The notes under the pieces were generated by a model. It was not told the DNA's origin, made no database searches, and saw only the letters and a program-made list of their open reading frames with translations. The position numbers were made by a program, and so were the translations under genes. A DNA stretch of 64,000 nt from Trebonia sp050013875 (GTDB taxonomy: Bacteria > Actinomycetota > Actinomycetes > Streptosporangiales > Streptosporangiaceae): positions 1 through 64,000 of the forward strand of contig JBEKEK010000035.1 of assembly GCA_050013875.1 (NCBI GenBank), given 5' to 3'. This document shows, in pieces, positions 17,003-24,921 of the stretch (the first letter of the stretch is position 1; each line of letters opens with the position of its first letter).

Positions 17003-18542
17003 CGTCATCGTGATCGGGACCGGCGCGGGCGGCGGCACGCTCGCCCGCCACCTCGCCCCCTCGGGCAAGCGCATCCTGCTGCTCGAACGCGGTGACTGGC
17101 TGCCCCGCGAGCCGGCCAACTGGTCCACCTTGGACGTGTTCGTGGAGGGCCACTACATCTCGCCCGACAGCTGGTACAGCGTCGAGGGCAAGGCCTTCTT
17201 CCAGCCGCAGGTGCACTACTTCGTCGGCGGCGCCACCAAGCTGTACGGTGCCGCGCTCTACCGGATGCGCGCGGAGGACTTCGGCGAACTGCAGCACCAC
17301 GACGGAGTGTCGCCCGCGTGGCCCATCAGCTACCAGGACCTGGAGCCGTACTACACCGCCGCCGAAGATCTCTATCAGGTGCACGGGGCGCGCGGTGAGG
17401 ACCCCACCGAGGCTCCCGCCAGCGCACCGTACCCGTATCCGGCGGTTTCTCATGAGCCGCGCATCCAGCAGCTCTCCGATGACCTGGAGAAGCAGGGCTA
17501 CCATCCGTTCCACGCGCCCTGCGGGATCTTGGTCAACGAGGCCGACTTGGCCTACAGCACCTGCGTGAAGTGCGGGGAATGCGACGGCTTCCCCTGCCCG
17601 CTGCACGCCAAGTCCGACGCCGAGGTGATGGGTGTCAGGCCCGCCCTCGAGCACGACAACGTCACCCTGCTCAGGAACGCGCGGGTGGTGAAGCTGGAAA
17701 CCAACCCGGCCGGCACCGCCATCACCAGCGTGGTCGTCGAACGGGAGGGTGAGACCGAGCGGTACCAGGGCGACATCGTGGTCGTGGCCTGCGGCGCGGC
17801 CAACTCCGCCAAGCTGCTGCTCGCCTCCGCCAGCGACAGGCACCCGAACGGGCTGGCCAACGGTTCTGACCAGGTCGGCCGCAACTTCATGTACCACGAC
17901 TGCCAGGCGGTGCTCGCGGTGTCGAAGGAGCCGAACCCGACCGTCTTCCAGAAGACACTCGGCATCAACGACTTCTACTTCAGCGGCCCCGGCTTCGATT
18001 ACCCGATGGGGAACATCCAGATGATCGGCAAGTCGCAGGCGGAGATGTTCCGCGGCGAGAAGCCCCTGGAGACCAAGTTCGCGCCGAGCTGGGCGCTGCA
18101 CGACGTCGCCTCGCATGCCGTCGACTTCTGGCTGTCCACCGAGGATCTTCCGCAGCCGGACAACCGGGTGACGCTCGGCCAGGACGGCAGCGTCCACATC
18201 TCCTACTCGCCCAGCAACCCGACCGCCGCCAAGCAGCTATTCGGCCAGCTCAAGTCGATGATCGGCTCGCTCAACATGCATGAGGGCCACCTGACCCACC
18301 GGTGCATGTACATGAAGACGGACATCCCGATCGCCGGCTGCGCCCACCAGGCCGGGACCGTCCGCTGCGGCGCCGACCCGGCCACGTCGGTGCTCAACGC
18401 CGACTGCCGGGCCCACGAGGTAGAGAACCTCTACGTGGCCGACACCAGCATCTTCCCGAGCATCAGCGCGGTGAACCCCGCCCTCACCGCGATGGCGAAC
18501 GCCATCAGGGTCGGCGACCGCATCCTCGAGCAGATCGGCTGA
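16986..18542 (+). CDS. GMC-family FAD-dependent oxidoreductase with a cysteine cluster
   Basis: A 518-residue flavoprotein. VIVIGTGAGGGTLARHLA at residue 7 is the FAD dinucleotide-binding motif, HYFVGGATKLYGAALYR is the second GMC segment, and the C-terminus has CAHQAGTVRCG and VADTSIFPSISAVNPALT, which carries the usual His/Asn pair. A cysteine-rich insertion CVKCGECDGFPC lies near residue 195. ATG 16986 has GAGGAG 7 nt upstream, inside the cydB end, so it overlaps cydB by 17 bp; the open frame back to 16932 is not needed. Coupling to cydAB suggests that it delivers electrons toward the quinone pool, an inference only. The substrate alcohol or sugar is unknown. Confidence 0.85.
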   Translation: MAESYDVIVIGTGAGGGTLARHLAPSGKRILLLERGDWLPREPANWSTLDVFVEGHYISPDSWYSVEGKAFFQPQVHYFVGGATKLYGAALYRMRAEDFGELQHHDGVSPAWPISYQDLEPYYTAAEDLYQVHGARGEDPTEAPASAPYPYPAVSHEPRIQQLSDDLEKQGYHPFHAPCGILVNEADLAYSTCVKCGECDGFPCPLHAKSDAEVMGVRPALEHDNVTLLRNARVVKLETNPAGTAITSVVVEREGETERYQGDIVVVACGAANSAKLLLASASDRHPNGLANGSDQVGRNFMYHDCQAVLAVSKEPNPTVFQKTLGINDFYFSGPGFDYPMGNIQMIGKSQAEMFRGEKPLETKFAPSWALHDVASHAVDFWLSTEDLPQPDNRVTLGQDGSVHISYSPSNPTAAKQLFGQLKSMIGSLNMHEGHLTHRCMYMKTDIPIAGCAHQAGTVRCGADPATSVLNADCRAHEVENLYVADTSIFPSISAVNPALTAMANAIRVGDRILEQIG

Positions 18543-18576
18543 ACAGGGGACCACCCGAGACCAAGGTAATCTCCTG

Positions 18577-19593
18577 ATGCTGCACGTCCGGGTGGTCAGC
18601 CCGCCCGGCTCGACCGATCACCTGGTCGACGGTCTCTCCGTCGATCCCGGCGTGCGGAACCTGATCGTCATGCGCGGCGCCGCCCGCCGCCCGGACGGCG
18701 ACTCGGTGCAGTTTGACCTGGTCACACGCTTCGCCAACCCGGTGCTAGCGGAGGTGCGGGCCCAGCTGGGCGGCCGCGGCTCGGTTGTCATCGAGAACGT
18801 CGACGGGGCGGCCAGCGGGCCGGAAGACGAGGAAGGCGCAGCGAACCCCCGGCACCCGGGAACCCCGGGAGACCGGCAGGCGGGCAGCGGGCACCACCTC
18901 GGCGAGGTTCCGCCGGTGTGGGAGATGGTAGAAGAGCGGATCCGCGCGGGCGGCGAATACCCGCCAAGCTTCTACGCGCTCCTGATCATCGCCGGCCTGA
19001 TCGGCGCGGTCGGCATCCTCACCAACTCGCAGATCCTCGTCGTCGCGGCGATGGTGGTCGGCCCTGAGTACGGCGCCATCATGGCGACCGCGCTTGGCAT
19101 CGACAAGCGGGACCGCCGCGCGGTCCGGCCTGGCCTGGCCGCCCTGGCGGCCGGGTTCGCGCTTGCGGTGGCCACGACGCTGGTCTTCGGGCTGCTCATC
19201 CGGTGGTCGGGCGTTACCCCGCGGCTCTACGAGGCCGGCCTGCGGCCCGTCTCCGACCTCATCAACTCACCGAACGTGTTCTCGGTCATCGTGGCGGTGC
19301 TGGCCGGCATTGTCGGTGTCGTTTCGCTGACCGAGTCCCGGGCGAACGCGCTGATCGGCGTGTTCATCTCGGTTACCACGATTCCCGCCGCCGCCGACAT
19401 GGGCCTGTCCGCCGCGTACGGCAGCTGGCCCGAGGCGCGCGGGTCGACCTTCCAGCTGCTGCTCAATGTGGTGCTGCTGATCGCGGTCGGCGCCGTAGGG
19501 CTCCGCCTGCAGCGGTCATTCTGGCGGGGCAGGACGGCGGGGGCCGCCGCGCGTGCGCAGCGGCCCTCGTTACCGGTGCCAGGGGCCGGTTAG
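18577..19593 (+). CDS. DUF389-family membrane protein
   Basis: A 338-residue protein with a soluble N-terminal region of about 120 residues (LHVRVVSPPGSTDHLVDGL), then five to six helices. ILTNSQILVVAAMVVGPEYGAIMA is the family-typical helix pair. The function of DUF389 proteins is unknown; some are stress-linked. It starts 34 bp after the GMC gene on the same strand and is probably the last gene of the cydAB-GMC transcript. Its stop overlaps the stop of the convergent small gene by 4 bp. Confidence 0.82.
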   Translation: MLHVRVVSPPGSTDHLVDGLSVDPGVRNLIVMRGAARRPDGDSVQFDLVTRFANPVLAEVRAQLGGRGSVVIENVDGAASGPEDEEGAANPRHPGTPGDRQAGSGHHLGEVPPVWEMVEERIRAGGEYPPSFYALLIIAGLIGAVGILTNSQILVVAAMVVGPEYGAIMATALGIDKRDRRAVRPGLAALAAGFALAVATTLVFGLLIRWSGVTPRLYEAGLRPVSDLINSPNVFSVIVAVLAGIVGVVSLTESRANALIGVFISVTTIPAAADMGLSAAYGSWPEARGSTFQLLLNVVLLIAVGAVGLRLQRSFWRGRTAGAAARAQRPSLPVPGAG

Positions 19594-19904
19594 CGGTGCC
19601 CGGCCGTCTGGTGCTGCCCGGCCGGCTGCTCCTTGAGCCATACGTCCACGCCGGCACTGGTCGCGTGCTTGACCGCGGACCAGTGCTGCCGCGCGAGGTC
19701 GCTCGGGGGCACGTCCATCTGCTGCACCCGCCGCCTGAAGGCCGCCATCAGCGCCCTCCCAGCCACGGTCGCGCCCGCCAGGACGAACGCGCCGCCGACG
19801 CCCATCAGGATGCCTCCGGCGCGGATGTGCCCCATATCGACCTGGATCTTTGACTGCGGCGCGGCGCTGGAAATCATCGGGACCGTCCTTGAAATAGTGG
19901 CCAT
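19590..19904 (-). CDS. Small single-helix membrane protein, function unknown
   Basis: 104 residues from ATG 19904, which has GGAAGG 9 nt upstream; the frame is open further to 19946. A hydrophobic stretch GGILMGVGGAFVLAGATVAG at about residues 33-52 is followed by a basic segment and a soluble tail, a layout common to small actinobacterial stress-associated proteins. No domain recognised. A dyad motif copy lies 33 bp upstream on this strand, which supports it as a real gene of the same regulon. Confidence 0.6.
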   Translation of the reverse strand: MATISRTVPMISSAAPQSKIQVDMGHIRAGGILMGVGGAFVLAGATVAGRALMAAFRRRVQQMDVPPSDLARQHWSAVKHATSAGVDVWLKEQPAGQHQTAGHR

Positions 19905-19937
19905 GGCCGGAGCCTTCCATGCAACCAGGCGACATGC

Positions 19938-19956
19938 ATCGCCCACAGGGAGTGAG
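19938..19956 (-). promoter_or_regulatory. Dyad motif copy upstream of the small membrane protein
   Basis: On the minus strand CTCACTC-CCTGT-GGGCGAT followed by GC. The right half and trailing GC are identical to the cydA copy; the left arm has two changes. Confidence 0.5.
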
Positions 19957-20024
19957 ATGGCTGGATGAGCCCGGCCGCGCCACCGCCACCTTCCCCGGTC
20001 GGGTGGGCGGCCTTGGCCGCCGTC

Positions 20025-21494
20025 TTAGACCCCGGGGATGGCCTCGGCCTTGCCGTCCCTGACGGCCGCCTGGAACTGGGCGTAGTCGAGCTCATTCTGG
20101 TCCGCGTAGGTCTCGGCGAAGTCAGCGATGGCGTCGTCGAACTTGGCCGACCCGCCGAGGTACGCGGCCAGCGCGATGCGGTCGCCTGAGCGGGCATGGG
20201 CCCGGGCCAGCGTCCACCCGCACAGCCGGGCGTACAACATCATGCCCTCCGGGCGCATCAGCTCGATGGGGACGGAGAACTTCCAGTCCCGCAGCTGGCG
20301 GACGTAGAAATCGCGGTCGACCCCGTCGGGGCCGGTGATGCGGGTCCAGCCGAGGAAGATATCGCTCTGGGCCTGCATCAGATGCTGCCCGGCGACCACC
20401 CGCTCGCCCTCGTTGTTGTACCGGCTGCGCCCGGCGAACTCGGCAAGGACCGACGGCTGCGCCTCCTTGGCCTGCAGGACCAGCGGTTCGACGCCGTCGG
20501 CGGCGTCCATCAGCACGATCCAGGCGCGGGTGCCGACGCTGCCCACCCCGACCACCTTGCGGGCCACGTGCATCAGGGTGAACTCGCTGAGCAGGTGCCG
20601 CCGATCGGACTGCAGGCTGCGCCGGTACTTGCTCACCACCGCGCCGATCTGCTCGTAGATCGCGGCGGCCTCTACATTGGCGAACAGTTCCTCGATCGGG
20701 ACGATCGTCGGCGGGTCGCTGATGATCCGGCGCTGCCCGTCGACCTCGGCGGTGAGCTTGGCCAGCGCCGAGGTGCTGTCCTTGGTGTGCGCCTTGGCCA
20801 GCAGGTTCTCGAACATCTTGACCCTTTTGGCCTTGATCTGGGACTTCACCTGCTTGAGTGCCGGCTCGACGTCCAGGTGCGCGTACCACACGTCAAGGAA
20901 GGTCTGCTCGGCGAACCCGCGCATCGCGGTGCGGTAGCCCTCGGCCGCCGTCACGGCGAGCTTTCTGCAGGCTTTGGCGGTGAACCCGTTGTCCCGTCCG
21001 GCCACGATCAGGCTCGCCGCCAGCCGCTTGATGTCCCACTCGAACGGGCCGGGCAGGGTCTCGTCGAAGTCGTTGACGTCGAAGACCAGGTTCCGCTCGG
21101 GCGAGGCGAACGCGCCGAAATTCGACAGGTGGGCATCACCGCACAGCTGCACCCGAAGCCCGGAGACGGGCGTGTCGGCCAGGTCGGCGGCCATCGGCAG
21201 CGCCGCGCCGCGGTAGAAGGTGAACGGGGACACCAGCATCCGCCCGTGCCGGACCGGCACCAGGTCCGGCACCCGCGACGCCGCCTGGCCGAGCAGCAGC
21301 CCGACCGGGTCCCGTCCCCGGCCGGGCCGGAACTCGGCCTGCGCCTCGAGCGGGGTCACCGCCCTGGCGTCCTTTCCCCGAGCCGCCCGGTCCGCCCGGC
21401 TCAGCTGCTCCGCCGCCCCGCTCCGCGACGACTGCCGCGGAATGGCGTGCGTACCGGCCTTTGCCGCCGTGCCGCGATCGGCTGTCACAGTCAT
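20025..21494 (-). CDS. DUF2252 domain protein (kinase-fold-like)
   Basis: A 489-residue soluble protein. VQLCGDAHLSNFGAFASPE and LVFDVNDFDETLPGP resemble the catalytic GDxHxxN and the metal-binding DFD segments of aminoglycoside-phosphotransferase-like kinases, which is the known fold relationship of DUF2252; TPVSGLRVQ precedes them. No substrate is known. ATG 21494 with GGAGGAG 6 nt upstream is a strong start. The N-terminal 40 residues are disordered and charged. The upstream region carries one dyad motif on this strand (21599-21617), and a second serves the divergent gene. Confidence 0.85.
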   Translation of the reverse strand: MTVTADRGTAAKAGTHAIPRQSSRSGAAEQLSRADRAARGKDARAVTPLEAQAEFRPGRGRDPVGLLLGQAASRVPDLVPVRHGRMLVSPFTFYRGAALPMAADLADTPVSGLRVQLCGDAHLSNFGAFASPERNLVFDVNDFDETLPGPFEWDIKRLAASLIVAGRDNGFTAKACRKLAVTAAEGYRTAMRGFAEQTFLDVWYAHLDVEPALKQVKSQIKAKRVKMFENLLAKAHTKDSTSALAKLTAEVDGQRRIISDPPTIVPIEELFANVEAAAIYEQIGAVVSKYRRSLQSDRRHLLSEFTLMHVARKVVGVGSVGTRAWIVLMDAADGVEPLVLQAKEAQPSVLAEFAGRSRYNNEGERVVAGQHLMQAQSDIFLGWTRITGPDGVDRDFYVRQLRDWKFSVPIELMRPEGMMLYARLCGWTLARAHARSGDRIALAAYLGGSAKFDDAIADFAETYADQNELDYAQFQAAVRDGKAEAIPGV

Positions 21495-21598
21495 GAACTC
21501 TCCTCCTGGGCCGAAGCGGCGTGCTGCCGCAGCCGGTAACGCACCGCGGGCGCATCCCTGGTGCTTGTACTAGACAAGCATGAACGCGGGGTGATGGC

Positions 21599-21617
21599 AT
21601 CACCCCGGTCAGGTGAA
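21599..21617 (-). promoter_or_regulatory. Dyad motif copy upstream of DUF2252
   Basis: On the minus strand TTCACCT-GACCG-GGGTGAT followed by GC, 104 bp before the DUF2252 ATG. It overlaps a perfect 9-bp palindrome CGGGGTGAT-GGC-ATCACCCCG at 21587-21607. Confidence 0.62.
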
Positions 21618-21665
21618 CGCGAAGGTGAACAGGACATTGCCGCTCAGTGAACGTGCCGCTTCGAC

Positions 21666-21684
21666 TTCACCCGGCTGGGATGAT
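21666..21684 (+). promoter_or_regulatory. Dyad motif copy upstream of the 111-residue hypothetical gene
   Basis: TTCACCC-GGCTG-GGATGAT followed by GC, about 70 bp before the ATG at 21754. The left arm is an exact consensus match. A TACGGCAT -10-like element lies 28 bp further on. Confidence 0.65.
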
Positions 21685-21753
21685 GCCCGGCGGGCTGCGC
21701 ACGTTGAAGATCTACGGCATGGCTGATTTCGATGGCTTGGCCGCTAGAGCATG

Positions 21754-22089
21754 ATGACCGGTGATCAACCGGGGCTCGGCTGGACGGTGGTCCTGCGCCG
21801 TCAGCCGGCCCGGATCGTGGAGGGCCGTCCGGAAGGCGGCTACACCGACGCGTTCGAGATCGTCTGCTGCGACTGCGGTGACCATCCCGACTTGGACTAC
21901 ACCGAGGTATCGGCTGAGCTCCGGCGGATCCGCGGGCCCTACCTGATCACCGACGGCGTCGCCGCCTACGTCGCGCACGTTGGGCGGTACCACCAGCCGG
22001 CGCCGGCCGTCCCGAGGCAGCGGATGCCGGCCACCGACCCGAACAGGGGCGCTGACCTGGCCGCGAGCGGCCTCACCGGGGTGACCTAG
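21754..22089 (+). CDS. Conserved small hypothetical protein
   Basis: 111 residues from ATG 21754 (another ATG lies at 21751). It contains a CCDCGDHPD segment near residue 40 and the run ITDGVAAYVAHVGRYH. It looks like a small protein widespread in actinobacteria, but I recognise no named domain. The Cys/His-rich core could bind a metal, which is inference. A dyad motif lies about 70 bp upstream. Its stop codon shares CTAG with the convergent SDR gene. Confidence 0.7.
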   Translation: MTGDQPGLGWTVVLRRQPARIVEGRPEGGYTDAFEIVCCDCGDHPDLDYTEVSAELRRIRGPYLITDGVAAYVAHVGRYHQPAPAVPRQRMPATDPNRGADLAASGLTGVT

Positions 22090-22940
22090 CCAAGCAGGTA
22101 CTTGGTGCGTTCCGCATGGTCGTAGGTGGACTCCGGGTTCGTGCGGACGAACTCGTCCAGCTTCTTCGCGTCCTCGCCGACCAGGATGCGCCAGGCACCG
22201 GACCGCACGCCGTCGAGGATGATCGTGGCCGCCTCGGCCGCCGTGGTCGGGGCGCCGTCGCGCCAGCCGGCGTTCGCCTTCTCGATCTCCGCGCTGTCGG
22301 TGACGCCGAAGGCCCGCATTGAGTTGCCGACGATGTTGGTGCCGATGTACCCGGGCATCACCAGGACGGCGCGGACGTGCGGCGCGTTCGTCCGCAGGTC
22401 CTCGATCAGCGACTCGGTGAACCCCTTGACCGCGAACTTCGCCGTGCTGTAGGCGGTGTGCGGCCAGGCCGGCCCAAGCGACGCCCAGATCCCGTTGACG
22501 CTGCTGGTGTTCACCAGCACCCCCTCGGGGCTGGCGATGAGCAGCGGCAGGAACGTCCGCGCGGTGTGGTAAACGCCCCACCAGTTGACCGCGAAGACCC
22601 GTTCCCACTGCTCGCGCGGGTCGTTGATGAAGCTGCCGCCGCCCCCGATCGCGGCGTTGGCGAAGACCAGATCGACGTGATCGGCCTGGTGCGCCGCCAG
22701 CGCCGCGTCGCGGAAGCGCAGCATGGCCGCCTCATCGGAGACGTCGCACCGGTGGACGCTGATCGCCGCGCTCCCGGTGGCCTGACCGGTCGCCAGTTCC
22801 CTGGTCTCGGCGAGCGAATCCACGTTGAGGTCGCAGGTGGCGACCGAGCATCCCTCGGCGGCGAGCTGGCGGACCAGTTCCCGCCCCATGCCCGAGCCGC
22901 CGCCAGTGACAATCGCGACCTTCTCGGCAAACGAGTTCAT
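22086..22940 (-). CDS. Short-chain dehydrogenase/reductase (SDR)
   Basis: A 284-residue classical SDR. TGGGSGMGRELVRQLA at residue 12 is the NAD(P)-binding glycine motif, FANAAIGGGGS corresponds to the NNAG segment (changed to ANAA), NTSSVNG carries the catalytic Ser and YSTAKFAVKG the catalytic Tyr and Lys. Asp in CDLNVDS after strand 2 favours NAD over NADP. The substrate is not readable. It stands alone between the convergent hypothetical gene and nadE, which lies 46 bp upstream on the same strand and may share the transcript with it. Confidence 0.9.
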   Translation of the reverse strand: MNSFAEKVAIVTGGGSGMGRELVRQLAAEGCSVATCDLNVDSLAETRELATGQATGSAAISVHRCDVSDEAAMLRFRDAALAAHQADHVDLVFANAAIGGGGSFINDPREQWERVFAVNWWGVYHTARTFLPLLIASPEGVLVNTSSVNGIWASLGPAWPHTAYSTAKFAVKGFTESLIEDLRTNAPHVRAVLVMPGYIGTNIVGNSMRAFGVTDSAEIEKANAGWRDGAPTTAAEAATIILDGVRSGAWRILVGEDAKKLDEFVRTNPESTYDHAERTKYLLG

Positions 22941-22986
22941 CAGCCCAGGCTAGCTCGCCGCCCCGGGCTGCGCCGAGCTGGCCCGG

Positions 22987-24852
22987 CTAGCCGGGCAGCA
23001 CCTCCCGCCAGCGGCTGGTGATCGGCAGCCGGCGGTCGCGGCCGAAGTTCTTGACGGTGATCTTCGGGCCCGGTGGGTACTGGCGCCGCTTGTACTCGGC
23101 CAGGTCGACCAGCCGGATCACCCGCTCCACGAGAGCCGGGTCGTGCCCGGCGGCGATCAGCGCGGCCGACCCCATGTCCTTCTCGACATAGTCATCGAGC
23201 AGCGCGTCGAGCACCTCGTAGGCCGGCAGCGAGTCGGTGTCGAGCTGTCCGGGTGCCAGTTCCGCTGACGGCGGTTTGGTGATCGAGTTGGGCGGGATCG
23301 GCGGCGTCCCGCCGGTCCGTTCTGCCTGCTCATTGCGCCACTTCGACAGGTCCCAGACGAGCGTCTTGAGCACGTCCTTGATCGGGCCGAACCCGCCCGC
23401 CGAGTCGCCGTAGAGGGTGGAGTAGCCGGTCGCGATCTCGCTCTTGTTGCCGGTCGTGAGCACGAGGTGCCCTTCGGCGTTGGACAGCGCCATGTTGATC
23501 ACGCCGCGCACCCGGGACTGGAGGTTCTCCGCGGGCAGCCCGGCGGCGGGGAAGCCCTCGCCGAGCCCGGCCCGGAAGGCATCGACGATGTCCTGGATGG
23601 TGATCGTCCGCGCGTTCAGCCCCTGCCGCTTGACCAGGTCCTCGGCGTCGGTCACCGAGTGGTCGGAGGACCAGCGGCTCGGCATCAGGACCACGTGCAC
23701 GTTCTCCGGGCCGATCGCGTCGGCCGCGATCGTCGCGGTCAGCGCCGAGTCGATTCCGCCGGACAGCGCCAGGATGACCGTACGGAACCCGTTCTTGTGC
23801 ACGTAGTCCGCGGTCCCGAGCACCAGCGCCGCGTACACCTCGGCCAGATCGTCAAGCCGCGGCCAGAACGGGCCAGTCCCGGACTCCGTTCGCTCTCCCG
23901 CACCGCGCATGTCCGGAAGATCCGGCAGCGACACCCGCTCGATCGTGATCACGGTCCCGTCCCCCGCGTCGGCGGCCTCGCCCGACGTCCGCGCGGCGGT
24001 GCCTTCCCGGGGGGAGCCCCCCCCGGGCCCCCCGGCGCCCACCCTGCCCGCCGCCGCGGGCAGCTCCAGGTCCGCGACGATCAGCGCCTCCTCGAACTGC
24101 GGCCCGCGCGCCAGCAGTTCGCCGGCCGCCGAGACGAGAATCGAGTCGCCGTCGAACACCAGCTCGTCCTGCCCCCCGATCAGGTTGCAGTAGGCTAGCG
24201 CCGCCCCGGCCTCGCGGGCGCGCCGCTGGCACAGCTCAAGCCGGACGTCATCCTTGCCCCGCTCGTAGGGCGACGCGTTCGGCACCACAAGCAGCGCCGC
24301 CCCGGCCTGCCGGCAGACCGCCACCGGGCCGCCGTCCTGCCACAGGTCCTCGCAGATCGCGACGGCGACGTCAACCGGCTCGCCACCGGAGGCCGGGACC
24401 CGGAAAACCGGCAGCGTGTCGCCGGGCACGAAGTACCGGTACTCATCGAAGACACCGTAATTGGGCAGGTGGTGCTTGGCGCTGGTGATCACGACCTGCC
24501 CCGCGTGCAGCAGCGCGGCCGCATCGAGCGGCGCCCCGGCGGGCAGCCCGGTCCTTGGCGCCAGGCCGGACCGCCGGTCCAGGTACCCGACGACCACGGC
24601 GATCCCGCCGAGACCCTCGACGTTGAGCCGCTCGGCCACGTCGCGCACGGTGGCGATCGACGCCTCCACGAACGACGTCCGCAGCGCCAGGTCCTCCACC
24701 GGGTAACCGGTCAGCGCCATTTCCGGGAAGACCACGACGCGGGCGCCGCTGCCCGCCGCGCGCCGCGTCCACTCCACAATGATCTCGGCGTTCCCCGCCA
24801 GGTCCCCGACCGTAGTGTTCACTTGCGCAAGGGCAATCCGCAGCATAGGCAC
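22987..24852 (-). CDS. nadE: Glutamine-dependent NAD+ synthetase
   Basis: A 621-residue two-domain enzyme. The N-terminal nitrilase-type glutaminase has Glu in VVVFPEMALTGYP, Lys in SAKHHLPNYGVFDEYRYF and Cys in VAICEDLWQDGG. The C-terminal synthetase has the ATP loop LALSGGIDSALTATIA and LTTGNKSEIATGYSTLYGD. It makes NAD+ from deamido-NAD. A 50-residue Gly/Ala-rich linker after LIVADLELPAA is encoded by long G and C runs near 24000-24060. ATG 24852 gives MPMLRIALAQVN. It is the family's actinobacterial long form. Confidence 0.93.
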   Translation of the reverse strand: MPMLRIALAQVNTTVGDLAGNAEIIVEWTRRAAGSGARVVVFPEMALTGYPVEDLALRTSFVEASIATVRDVAERLNVEGLGGIAVVVGYLDRRSGLAPRTGLPAGAPLDAAALLHAGQVVITSAKHHLPNYGVFDEYRYFVPGDTLPVFRVPASGGEPVDVAVAICEDLWQDGGPVAVCRQAGAALLVVPNASPYERGKDDVRLELCQRRAREAGAALAYCNLIGGQDELVFDGDSILVSAAGELLARGPQFEEALIVADLELPAAAGRVGAGGPGGGSPREGTAARTSGEAADAGDGTVITIERVSLPDLPDMRGAGERTESGTGPFWPRLDDLAEVYAALVLGTADYVHKNGFRTVILALSGGIDSALTATIAADAIGPENVHVVLMPSRWSSDHSVTDAEDLVKRQGLNARTITIQDIVDAFRAGLGEGFPAAGLPAENLQSRVRGVINMALSNAEGHLVLTTGNKSEIATGYSTLYGDSAGGFGPIKDVLKTLVWDLSKWRNEQAERTGGTPPIPPNSITKPPSAELAPGQLDTDSLPAYEVLDALLDDYVEKDMGSAALIAAGHDPALVERVIRLVDLAEYKRRQYPPGPKITVKNFGRDRRLPITSRWREVLPG

Positions 24853-24921
24853 GCTCCCAGCTTAGGTCGCCGCTGCGATTCCCTTCCGTCCGGTGCCGTT
24901 CCTTCCGTCCGGCCGATCGTC

